From: Anaerolineaceae bacterium
GTDB lineage: Bacteria; Chloroflexota; Anaerolineae; Anaerolineales; Anaerolineaceae
Reading direction: 5' to 3'
NCBI GenBank assembly: GCA_003524305.1
Contig: DQHW01000030.1
Location: 104,222 to 125,949 of the forward strand
Length of the DNA: 21,728 nt
The notes beneath the pieces are model-generated. The model saw only the letters and a program-made list of their open reading frames with translations. It did not search any database and was not told where the DNA came from. The first letter of the stretch is position 1; the number at the start of each line of letters is the position of its first letter. Shown here in pieces: positions 8,591 to 15,446 of this stretch. The translations under genes and the position numbers were made by a program.

Positions 8591-9463
8591 CTAAGATTCT
8601 GATTCATTATGACTCAACGCCTTGATCAACCAAAATCCACAAAAACACATGACAACAAATAATAATGTGGATAATGCCGTACTTACACCGTAACGTCCTT
8701 TTGAGAATTCTTTAAAAACCATCGTATAGACTGTTTCAGTTGCATAACCGGGACCGCCATTCGTAAGAACATAAACAATATCAAACACTTTCAAACCATA
8801 GAGGAGGTTAAGCACTGTTGTGACCGTTAATGTTGGTACTAAAAGTGGAAGTGTAATTTTTGTAAATTCAATCCATTTGTTTGCACCGTCAATTTGAGCT
8901 GCCTCGTAATATTCGGGTGGAATCACTTGAAGGCCGGCAATCAAAATGACCATGATATAACCAACCCCCTTCCAGGTATCTACAGAAATAACAGAAAAAA
9001 GTGCGATATCTGGATTTGTCAGCCACTTTTGTGTAAGAAAATCCAGGCCAACACTTCTTAAGAATTCATTTATGACGCCTGTTGCTGGATGTAATATTGA
9101 CCTAAAAACAATACCCACAATAATCATGGGAAGGATGGCAGGAAGATAGATCATTACGCGATGAAAGTTATTAAATCGCTTAATGGCTTTGGTTAATAAG
9201 AGTGCCAGGAATAAAGCAATCACTGTTTTTAATATGATTGTTAGTACCGTAAAAATCACTGTGTTGCTGATGCTGTGCCAATAATTTTGTTTGGAAAAAA
9301 TTAAAATGAAATTATCCAAGCCAATAAAATTTAATTCTGATGAAAATCTATTCCAATCTGTAAATGACAGGTAGAACCCCATCAATCCAGGAATGACCAG
9401 AAATAATGAATATAGAACGATAGCTCCGATGGAAAAGTAAAACGGATATATTTTGTTTTTCAT
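8591..9463 (-). CDS. Sugar ABC transporter permease, MalF type
   Basis: First permease subunit of the same CUT1-type importer, 290 aa with about six transmembrane helices starting near residue 8. The EAA loop reads EYYEAAQIDGANKWIEF and continues ITLPLLVPTL, and the extracytoplasmic motif LTNGGPGYATET is characteristic of this family. There is no large MalF-like P2 periplasmic domain, as expected for a 290-residue member. No clear Shine-Dalgarno precedes the ATG (the region is AT-only). Together with the long stem-loop upstream, this suggests weaker translation than the binding-protein gene. Confidence 0.93.
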   Translation of the reverse strand: MKNKIYPFYFSIGAIVLYSLFLVIPGLMGFYLSFTDWNRFSSELNFIGLDNFILIFSKQNYWHSISNTVIFTVLTIILKTVIALFLALLLTKAIKRFNNFHRVMIYLPAILPMIIVGIVFRSILHPATGVINEFLRSVGLDFLTQKWLTNPDIALFSVISVDTWKGVGYIMVILIAGLQVIPPEYYEAAQIDGANKWIEFTKITLPLLVPTLTVTTVLNLLYGLKVFDIVYVLTNGGPGYATETVYTMVFKEFSKGRYGVSTALSTLLFVVMCFCGFWLIKALSHNESES

Positions 9464-9507
9464 TTTTATAATTTCATATTGAAGAAAGAGTAAATTTTAT
9501 GTCGCCA

Positions 9508-9564
9508 TGAGCCTGAATGGTTTAATCGTTATATTCAAATAACAATTGAAACCAATCAGGCTCA
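9508..9564 (-). promoter_or_regulatory. Long intercistronic stem-loop between binding-protein and permease genes
   Basis: Arms TGAGCCTGAATGGTTT (9508-9523) and AAACCAATCAGGCTCA (9549-9564) pair at 15 of 16 positions. The 25-base loop can add a GTTAT/ATAAC stem. The element fills the 173-base gap after the binding-protein stop. No T-tract follows on the minus strand, so it looks like an mRNA-stability or read-through-limiting hairpin that keeps the binding protein in excess over the permeases, as known for malE-malF type operons. The structure is seen; the role is inferred. Confidence 0.7.
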
Positions 9565-9636
9565 CAACAATTTCAGTTTACAAGCAAGAAAACAAATAGA
9601 GAAAAATCTTTACTATCGAATTTTACTTTATTACTA

Positions 9637-11016
9637 TTACCAGGATGGGTCTTTTGCTGCAACAGCCATATCTGTTCTGCGTTGATCGATACTTTCCAAC
9701 ACTTCTGCAGGGGTCATGGCGCCGGTGACCAAGGCGGTCAGATCAGTGCCGACGTCCATCCATTGGGGATTTACGTAGTTAACTGCAGTCTGATAAACAG
9801 TACCTTGTGTTTTATAGGTATCAATAAAAGCCTGTTGATCAGCAGTCAAACTCGCCGTCACACCGTCGAAGTTCAACAAGGTAAACTGTGGTTCATTATC
9901 CAACATGTATTGCAGACTCTCGGGACTGGCCAAGAATTCGAAGTATGCCTTGGCTGCTTCAATATTAGCTGAACCGCTGTAAATAAATTTGCTGACAGCA
10001 GCAGGGTTGGTATTCCAAATTTGGTTATCAGCCAATGGAAGCAGGAAGAAACCAAAATTGTCTTCGGCAACTTCAGGAAACGCCGTTGCAATTTGTTTGG
10101 GTAAACCAAAACGGTTTACGGTCATGGCATAATCACCACTTGCCATTTTTGCTTCAGTATCTGCGAAGAGATCTGAGAGCGCATCAGTGCCGAAGTAACC
10201 TTTGTCATTCATTTCTTTGATTTGGGTCAAAGCAGCAGTCATGGTTTCATTGCCTGCAAAAGTGGCTTCGTTGGCGTTTAAGGCGTCAGCCAAACCAGGG
10301 GTAGCGGCTTCATAAACGGGACCCATTTCAAGGAACCATAAAACATGATGCCAACCATCAGCAAAAGGCTCATAAACAGGAGTAACTCCGGCATCAAGCA
10401 AGGTTTGGCATGCAGCTGCGAATTCTGCATAAGTTGTCGGGATTTCGATATTGTTGTCAGCAAATGCTTGTTTATTGTAGACAACGACCCATGAGCCGCC
10501 AACAGTATCCCAGATGGTAAGGCCATAGGTAACGCCATCCAAACTAATCTGTTCCACAGACAATGGGTTCATACGAGAGACCCATTCTTGATCAGTCAGG
10601 GGAACTGCGTTCTTTTCGACATTTAATTGAAGCTTGATGTCAGTTTTTCCGCTCTGACCACCGAAAATATCAATTCCTTCGCCGCCAGCTTCAAGCTTAG
10701 TCTGCAAAACGTTAAAGTATTGGTCAGATGGGATGATTTGATATTCAATTTTTACACCGGTTTCTTCTTCAAACTTCTTAGCCAACTCCAACTCAGGATC
10801 TTTAATCCAATCCTGACTGGCGATGTAGACTAATGTTGTCCCCGGTTCAAATTTGGGAGCTTCAGTTTCTACCACAACTGCTTCTGTCGCAGTAGCAGCA
10901 GCTTCAGTTTCAGCGGGAACTTCAGCAACTGGAGTGGCAGGGGCTGCACAAGCAGCTAATAAACCACAAAGCAACACAATAGAAAAAAATACAGAAACCA
11001 ACTTCTTAATAGACAT
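9637..11016 (-). CDS. Extracellular sugar-binding lipoprotein of ABC importer
   Basis: Solute-binding protein (SBP family 1, carbohydrate type), 459 aa. It has a lipoprotein signal peptide with lipobox LAAC and Cys23, then a low-complexity linker rich in Ala, Thr, Glu, Val and Pro (about 24-52), typical of Chloroflexota binding proteins. The mature domain starts with TTLVYIASQDW and contains the usual ELAKKFEEETGVKIEY segment of sugar-binding proteins. AAGGAGGAAG lies just before the ATG. First gene of the importer operon, transcribed from the repressor-covered promoter at 11169-11197 with an untranslated leader of about 145 bases. It is expected to deliver the glycoside or sugar to the two permeases; the ligand cannot be named from sequence. 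Confidence 0.93.
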   Translation of the reverse strand: MSIKKLVSVFFSIVLLCGLLAACAAPATPVAEVPAETEAAATATEAVVVETEAPKFEPGTTLVYIASQDWIKDPELELAKKFEEETGVKIEYQIIPSDQYFNVLQTKLEAGGEGIDIFGGQSGKTDIKLQLNVEKNAVPLTDQEWVSRMNPLSVEQISLDGVTYGLTIWDTVGGSWVVVYNKQAFADNNIEIPTTYAEFAAACQTLLDAGVTPVYEPFADGWHHVLWFLEMGPVYEAATPGLADALNANEATFAGNETMTAALTQIKEMNDKGYFGTDALSDLFADTEAKMASGDYAMTVNRFGLPKQIATAFPEVAEDNFGFFLLPLADNQIWNTNPAAVSKFIYSGSANIEAAKAYFEFLASPESLQYMLDNEPQFTLLNFDGVTASLTADQQAFIDTYKTQGTVYQTAVNYVNPQWMDVGTDLTALVTGAMTPAEVLESIDQRRTDMAVAAKDPSW

Positions 11017-11101
11017 TTTTCTTCCTCCTTACAAAGATTGAATGGTGACAGGCTTGAGAGCAAAAGTATTGATTCCGAAACGGTTTATTGAAAATTACGC
11101 A

Positions 11102-11111
11102 CACCTCCTTT
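11102..11111 (-). promoter_or_regulatory. Second, unused-looking Shine-Dalgarno in the operon leader
   Basis: Read on the minus strand, AAAGGAGGTG is a near-perfect anti-16S match about 50 bases downstream of the expected transcription start and about 85 bases before the real start codon. The nearest start-like codon, GTG, is only one base away, too close for normal initiation. A frame beginning at an overlapping GTG stays open into the binding-protein gene in another phase. It could be a ribosome standby site, a relic, or a leader element. Confidence 0.3.
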
Positions 11112-11146
11112 AGAAGCACAGGTAGATATGTGATTAGTCGTCAAAG

Positions 11147-11162
11147 ATGGTATCGTTACCAT
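11147..11162. promoter_or_regulatory. LacI-type operator of the importer operon
   Basis: ATGGTATCGTTACCAT is a 16-bp palindrome with a central CG and one mismatched pair, the form bound by LacI/GalR-family dimers. It starts six bases after the -10 box of the minus-strand promoter and so covers the transcription start, a position suited to repression. It matches the operator at 11492-11507 at 15 of 16 positions. Confidence 0.8.
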
Positions 11163-11168
11163 ACAAAC

Positions 11169-11197
11169 ATACTAGCAGAAACAAATACGCATGTCAA
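11169..11197 (-). promoter_or_regulatory. Promoter of the importer/phosphorylase operon
   Basis: On the minus strand TTGACA (11192-11197) and TAGTAT (11169-11174) are separated by exactly 17 bases. The expected start near 11162 falls at the edge of the operator. Sequence and geometry match the divergent promoter at 11457-11485. Confidence 0.8.
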
Positions 11198-11456
11198 GCA
11201 TCTATTTTGTAAAATCCAAATATTATGTTTATTTCAATTTCATTTCAAGTCAAAAATGAAGTAATTCTCAATAACTTATTCAATGCTCATCACTTCAGCA
11301 ATTAATCTCACAGGTTTTTTGATGAATAAATAACACATCGATCTCTCCGTGTTCCTTCAAATGCCATTCTTCTACTAAATCTCAAGGCTTGTAGACATTG
11401 TGATTGGTAATTGAATTGCCTTTTTCGAATTTTTCATGAAGAATAATAAATGACTC
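11198..11456. other. Spacer between the divergent promoters
   Basis: About 260 AT-rich bases between the two promoters. I see no gene, no third copy of the operator and no clear activator site. The wide spacing means the two promoters do not overlap, and the two operators are 345 bases apart centre to centre, a distance at which a tetrameric or bridging repressor could form a DNA loop. Confidence 0.5.
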
Positions 11457-11485
11457 TTGACAATGACATTTGTATCTGTTAATAT
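11457..11485 (+). promoter_or_regulatory. Promoter of the GDP-sugar operon
   Basis: TTGACA (11457-11462), a 17-base spacer and TAATAT (11480-11485), close to the sigma-70-type consensus. The six bases after the -10 (GATTGT) resemble those at the divergent promoter (GTTTGT), and the operator follows directly. Confidence 0.82.
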
Positions 11486-11491
11486 GATTGT

Positions 11492-11507
11492 ATGGTATCG
11501 GTACCAT
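11492..11507. promoter_or_regulatory. LacI-type operator of the GDP-sugar operon
   Basis: ATGGTATCGGTACCAT is a 16-bp palindrome with one mismatched pair and a central CG; flanking T and A extend the symmetry to 18 bp. It covers the expected transcription start. The LacI-family gene at the end of this operon region is the natural candidate to bind it. Confidence 0.82.
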
Positions 11508-11537
11508 ATAATCATAGTTTGAAATTAAGAGGATTTT

Positions 11538-12590
11538 ATGAAAAATAATGCAACCGCATTGACTACTCGCAAAAAAGACGATTTGATCGTTGTTACAGGA
11601 GCTGGTGGTTTTATCGCCGGATCATTAGTCAGTTATTTTCACAATCAAGGTTTTACCAATATCCGCGCAATCGACAAAAAACCTCTCCCCATGTGGTATC
11701 AAAGAACCGCCGGAGTTGAAAGTTTATCTTTGGATTTGAGTGATCGCGAGAATTGTGAACGGGCTGCCGAGGGCGCGGTAGAGGTTTACAACCTGGCTGC
11801 AGATATGGGCGGTATGGGTTTCATCGAAAACTTCAGAGTGGAATGCTTGCGAAGCATTTTGATCAATACACACATGATCGAAGCGGCTTATAACGCAGGA
11901 GTTGATCGCTTTTTCTTTTCATCCTCTGCTTGTGCCTATAACACAACCTTACAAAAAGATCCCAATGTCAGGGCTTTAAAAGAGACAGACGCTTACCCTG
12001 CGATGGCTGAGCGCGGTTATGGTTGGGAAAAACTTGTATCAGAAATGTTCTGCCAGGAATACACTGCTGAACGAGGTATGAAAACTGCCATCGCACGCTT
12101 CCACAATGTTTATGGACCTAACGGTACATGGGATGGCGGCCGCGAGAAAGCACCTGCTGCACTTGCTCGAAAGGTTATTGAAGCGATTGAAACAAACGAC
12201 CCCAACATTACGATCTGGGGTGACGGAAGCCAGACCCGCAGTTTTATGTACATTGATGATTGTGTTAAAGGGATCGATATGATCATGCATTGTGATGAAT
12301 TGATCGCCACCCCAATTAATCTTGGCACCAGCGAATTGATATCTATCAACGACCTCGTTTCTCTGGTAGAAGATATCGCTGGTGTTAAATTGAAACGTGT
12401 GTACGATTTGAATGCGCCTCGAGGTGTTGCAGGTCGAAACAGCGACAACACATTCATCAAACAGGTCCTGGGTTGGGAGCCAGACACGAGTCTCCGTATC
12501 GGTATGCAAAAAACCTACCAGTGGATCAAACAACAATATGCTGATCGTAAAGCTGGAAAAGTCACAACTGCCGGTTACAAAGATAACTAA
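11538..12590 (+). CDS. gme: GDP-mannose 3,5-epimerase family protein
   Basis: NAD-dependent extended short-chain dehydrogenase/reductase, 350 aa, expected to turn GDP-D-mannose into GDP-L-galactose or GDP-L-gulose in the cytosol. Seen: NAD-binding GAGGFIAG (21-28); the epimerase stretch NLAADMGGMGFI (85-96); SSSAC with Cys132, the acid/base Cys of plant GME; Tyr161-x3-Lys165; FHNVYGPNGTWDGGREKAPAA with Lys204, the second acid/base residue; GDGSQTRSF; and GRNSDN around Arg300. These match plant GDP-mannose 3,5-epimerase so closely that a general epimerase or fucose synthase is less likely. GAGGA lies just before the ATG. First gene of the operator-controlled plus-strand operon; the guanylyltransferase three genes on can supply GDP-mannose. 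Confidence 0.88.
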   Translation: MKNNATALTTRKKDDLIVVTGAGGFIAGSLVSYFHNQGFTNIRAIDKKPLPMWYQRTAGVESLSLDLSDRENCERAAEGAVEVYNLAADMGGMGFIENFRVECLRSILINTHMIEAAYNAGVDRFFFSSSACAYNTTLQKDPNVRALKETDAYPAMAERGYGWEKLVSEMFCQEYTAERGMKTAIARFHNVYGPNGTWDGGREKAPAALARKVIEAIETNDPNITIWGDGSQTRSFMYIDDCVKGIDMIMHCDELIATPINLGTSELISINDLVSLVEDIAGVKLKRVYDLNAPRGVAGRNSDNTFIKQVLGWEPDTSLRIGMQKTYQWIKQQYADRKAGKVTTAGYKDN

Positions 12591-12618
12591 TCATAATTTC
12601 TGCATTTCTCCTTTCTCT

Positions 12619-12657
12619 GATGGCAATTCTGGTTTGTTCGCAATCAGGATTGCCGTC
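12619..12657 (+). promoter_or_regulatory. 13-pair intercistronic stem-loop upstream of the GHMP gene
   Basis: GATGGCAATTCTG (12619-12631) and CAGGATTGCCGTC (12645-12657) can pair at all 13 positions as RNA, two of them G-U, around a 13-base loop. The element sits in the gap after the epimerase stop and ends 19 bases before the GHMP start. No T-tract follows, so it is more likely an RNA processing, stability or translation-control hairpin than a terminator. It also argues against using the ATG at 12620 as the start of the next gene. Confidence 0.6.
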
Positions 12658-12676
12658 ACGAAAAAAGAAATATCAA

Positions 12677-13486
12677 ATGGAAAAAACAATGACCCAAAGC
12701 ATCCAACCTCAAAACAATAAAAACAGAAAAGCCATTCCTTATCGAATGGCTTTTGCGGGAGGTTGGATTGATCAACCATTTGTATCAATGCACAATCCTC
12801 AACCTCCCGGTTCAATGGTTGTCGTTTCTCTCGAGCCAACCATTGATTTTTTGGATCGATGTGGTATGGGAACCAGCACCAGAAATATTGCCACCCAAAT
12901 ATGGGGAGATCAGTTACCCGATAAGGACCCAACCGCGTTGATGCACGAACTGTATAACCGCGAGAATGAAGGTAAATCAGCTCCTTCAGGCTCTCAAGAT
13001 ATGGCCGGAATTATTTATCCAGGTATTAGCCGACTGAATTACGACTATGCATATGAAAATGGATTTTTTCCTGTAAATATTGAAACCAATACCGATCCTG
13101 AAGTGGCAAAATGGTTGGAAGAAGTTGTTTATGTTGTACCGGTTAACCAGCGTCCTATTGGCTATGACCCATTGACTGAGAAGAATCTTCGTCGCGAGTG
13201 GATTCAACGCTTGGGGCAATCCGGCAAGGATTGTTTTGACGCTATTGTAAAAAAAGATCCAGCGGCTCTTGGCGCATCCATGAATGAATGCATGGTTTGT
13301 TGGCAGAACATTTTACCCAACACTGTACAACACCCATTAATTGATGTTAATTTATTAGAAATTTTATCCTCTTATCAAAAACATAGTTTTGGAGCCATGT
13401 ATTCCGGCTGTGGAGGCGGTTATTTATACATTATTTCTGAACATCCCATTATAAATAGCTTGAAGGTAAAGATCAGGTTGACATAA
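12677..13486 (+). CDS. Small GHMP-kinase-like protein, divergent
   Basis: Probably a sugar 1-kinase of the GHMP superfamily (galacto-, fuco- and heptose-kinase relatives), 269 aa, shorter than the usual 300-350. Seen: the N-terminal substrate strand PYRMAFAGGWIDQP (21-34), comparable to the FAGGWTD-type segment of fucokinase/HddA relatives; a weak ATP-loop equivalent CGMGTSTR (62-69) where the family normally has PxSxGLGSSS; SGSQDMAGIIYPG (104-116), comparable to the GxQDQ segment; and the C-terminal glycine motif SGCGGGYL (243-250). The start at 12677 is chosen because a strong stem-loop ends just upstream; another ATG at 12689 is possible and neither has a good ribosome site. The stop overlaps the next start (TAATG), so it is translationally coupled to the nucleotidyltransferase. 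It may make a sugar 1-phosphate for that enzyme, or it may be non-catalytic. Confidence 0.7.
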   Translation: MEKTMTQSIQPQNNKNRKAIPYRMAFAGGWIDQPFVSMHNPQPPGSMVVVSLEPTIDFLDRCGMGTSTRNIATQIWGDQLPDKDPTALMHELYNRENEGKSAPSGSQDMAGIIYPGISRLNYDYAYENGFFPVNIETNTDPEVAKWLEEVVYVVPVNQRPIGYDPLTEKNLRREWIQRLGQSGKDCFDAIVKKDPAALGASMNECMVCWQNILPNTVQHPLIDVNLLEILSSYQKHSFGAMYSGCGGGYLYIISEHPIINSLKVKIRLT

Positions 13487-14304
13487 TGAAAAATATCGCA
13501 GCTATTGGTAGTTTTAATAACATAAAATCTCGTGATGTTCGTTTTTTACATGAAGCTTCCAGGTTCGGAAAACTAACTGTATACCTTTGGTCAGATACTT
13601 TATTTGAACAGTTGGAAGGTAAGAAACCTGATTTTCCTCAAGTGGAAAGAAAATATTTTGTCGAATCCGTCCGATATGTGAATCAAGTGGTGTTGATTGA
13701 TGAATTGCCAAACAGAGATGAATTACCTCAAATAAACATCAATACACCCGAAATGTGGGCTGTATTAGAGATAGAAGACAACAACAACAAACGTTTGTTT
13801 TGTTCAAAAAATGAAATCCAATTGTCTTTAATAAAAGAAGATAAACTGCAATTATTCCCGATTTTCCCGTTTGAGTTGGATTCTTTTTCTTCGGCCCAAA
13901 AAGTGATGGTCACCGGCAGTTTTGATTGGCTGCACACAGGTCATATTCGTTTTTTTGAAGAAACATCTGAATTAGGCGATCTCTATGTGGTGGTTGGTCA
14001 CGATCAAAACCTGCAATTACTTAAAGGTGACGGACACCCATTGTTCTCTGAAAACGAACGGCTATATATGGTGCAATCGGTCCGTTTTGTAAAACAAGCA
14101 CTCATTTCAACCGGTCACGGTTGGATGGATGCGGAACCTGAAATCAATCTTATTCAACCGGATCTCTATGTGGTTAATGAAGATGGCGATGTGCCTGAAA
14201 AACGCAAATTCTGTCAGGAACGCAACTTGCAATATAAGGTACTCAAGCGAGCTCCCAAGCCAGGGCTGGTTGCAAGACAAAGCACGGAATTACGTGGTTT
14301 TTAG
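13486..14304 (+). CDS. Two-domain nucleotidyltransferase with degenerate N-terminal copy
   Basis: Cytidylyltransferase-like (HxGH fold) protein, 272 aa. The C-terminal half (about 139-272) is intact: GSFDWLHTGHIRF with HTGH at 150-153, then NERLYMVQSVRFV, and the family's closing motif RQSTELRG (264-271) in place of ISSTxIR. The N-terminal half (about 3-118) repeats the same order: GSFNNIKSRDVRF, then VERKYFVESVRYV. Its HxGH position reads KSRD (14-17), so it should be inactive. This looks like an internal duplication with one copy retired. The partner substrate would be a sugar phosphate or polyol phosphate; HldE-C, TagD and phosphopantetheine adenylyltransferase are structural relatives, but none fits by context. 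It overlaps the GHMP gene by one base and is followed 10 bases later by the guanylyltransferase gene. Confidence 0.82.
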   Translation: MKNIAAIGSFNNIKSRDVRFLHEASRFGKLTVYLWSDTLFEQLEGKKPDFPQVERKYFVESVRYVNQVVLIDELPNRDELPQININTPEMWAVLEIEDNNNKRLFCSKNEIQLSLIKEDKLQLFPIFPFELDSFSSAQKVMVTGSFDWLHTGHIRFFEETSELGDLYVVVGHDQNLQLLKGDGHPLFSENERLYMVQSVRFVKQALISTGHGWMDAEPEINLIQPDLYVVNEDGDVPEKRKFCQERNLQYKVLKRAPKPGLVARQSTELRGF

Positions 14305-14314
14305 GAAATATAAA

Positions 14315-15385
14315 ATGTATTATGCAGTAATAATGGCCGGAGGATCTGGAACCAGATTGTGGCCGCTTAGCAGACAAAATAACCCAAAACAAGCCTTAAA
14401 ACTTATTGGGGATAAAACCATGTTTCAGTATGCGGTTGAACGCATTAGTTCCATTTTTCCTTACGAACGCATTTTAGTTGTCACCATCCCGCAACATGCA
14501 GAGATTTTACAAGAACAATACCCCGAAATTCCGACTGAAAATTTCATCCTTGAACCAGAAGGCCGCGGCACAGCTTCTGCCATCGGGCTTGTCTCTATTC
14601 ATCTATTACAACGAGATCCAAATGCATGCATGGTTATTCTTACAGCCGATCACTTTATTACAAAAGTAAATCATTTTTGTGATGTTTTAGAAATTGCTGA
14701 AAAAGTCGCCTGCAATGGAAAATTAGTTACCTTGGGTATTCAGCCTTCAACCCCCTCGACTGGTTTTGGATATATCCAACAAGGACAAAAATTTAATGAC
14801 TTAAATGGTCTATCCATCTATGAAATTGAACAGTTCTTTGAAAAACCTGACCTTAATAAAGCACAATACATGCTAAAAAGCGGAGGATTTTCTTGGAACA
14901 GCGGCATGTTCGTTTGGAAAGCCTCTATAATTTTAAGAGAATTTGAACACCAGATGCCCGGATTCTATGCACAATTGATGCAGGTAAAAATGGCATTAGG
15001 GACCTCTAAATACAAGATGGTCTTGAATCATATATGGCCTTTGATTGAAAAGAATACAATTGATTATGGAATCATGGAGAAAGCTGAAAACGCTGTGGTC
15101 ATTCCAGTTGATATTGGATGGACAGACATAGGAAGTTGGGGAAGCCTGGACAAACTTTTGCCGGCAGATCAAGATCGTAACATTTTTATTGGTTCGCATG
15201 TCTCCATTGACACCAAAAACACACTGGCTTTAGGAAGTAAACGTCTGATCGCAACCATGGGGGTGGAGGATTTGGTTATCATTGACACCGATGATGTAGT
15301 GATGGTTTGTTCAAGAGAACGCGAGCAAGATGTAAAAGCTTTGGTTGAATTGTTAAAAAAAGAAAATCAATTGCAGTATATTTAA
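14315..15385 (+). CDS. manC: Mannose-1-phosphate guanylyltransferase
   Basis: Expected to form GDP-mannose from mannose 1-phosphate and GTP, 356 aa. Seen: the nucleotidyltransferase signature MAGGSGTRLWPLSR (7-20) with NNPKQALKL, the ILTADHFI segment, the FFEKPDLNKA sugar-binding region, WNSGMFVWKAS, and VDIGWTDIGSWGSLDKLL. It is the short form without a fused phosphomannose isomerase domain. The start at 14315 is chosen because AGGAAA overlaps the preceding stop codon and the signature begins six residues later; the frame remains open for 62 codons upstream inside the neighbouring gene. It likely feeds the 3,5-epimerase at the head of the operon. GDP-fucose- or GDP-heptose-type specificity cannot be excluded. 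Confidence 0.92.
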   Translation: MYYAVIMAGGSGTRLWPLSRQNNPKQALKLIGDKTMFQYAVERISSIFPYERILVVTIPQHAEILQEQYPEIPTENFILEPEGRGTASAIGLVSIHLLQRDPNACMVILTADHFITKVNHFCDVLEIAEKVACNGKLVTLGIQPSTPSTGFGYIQQGQKFNDLNGLSIYEIEQFFEKPDLNKAQYMLKSGGFSWNSGMFVWKASIILREFEHQMPGFYAQLMQVKMALGTSKYKMVLNHIWPLIEKNTIDYGIMEKAENAVVIPVDIGWTDIGSWGSLDKLLPADQDRNIFIGSHVSIDTKNTLALGSKRLIATMGVEDLVIIDTDDVVMVCSREREQDVKALVELLKKENQLQYI

Positions 15386-15446
15386 CTCAACCTATCTTGG
15401 ATTAGAAAAATTTTCTACAGCGTCTCGAGTTATTTAAGGATTAATT

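Noticed and set aside
12039..12536. Long minus-strand open frames opposite the epimerase gene
   Set aside because: They are shadows of a strongly conserved plus-strand gene and show no family motif or ribosome site.
14129..14314. Longer start for the guanylyltransferase inside the nucleotidyltransferase gene
   Set aside because: The extra 62 residues match no family and overlap a well-supported gene; the start at 14315 has a ribosome site and begins the conserved signature.
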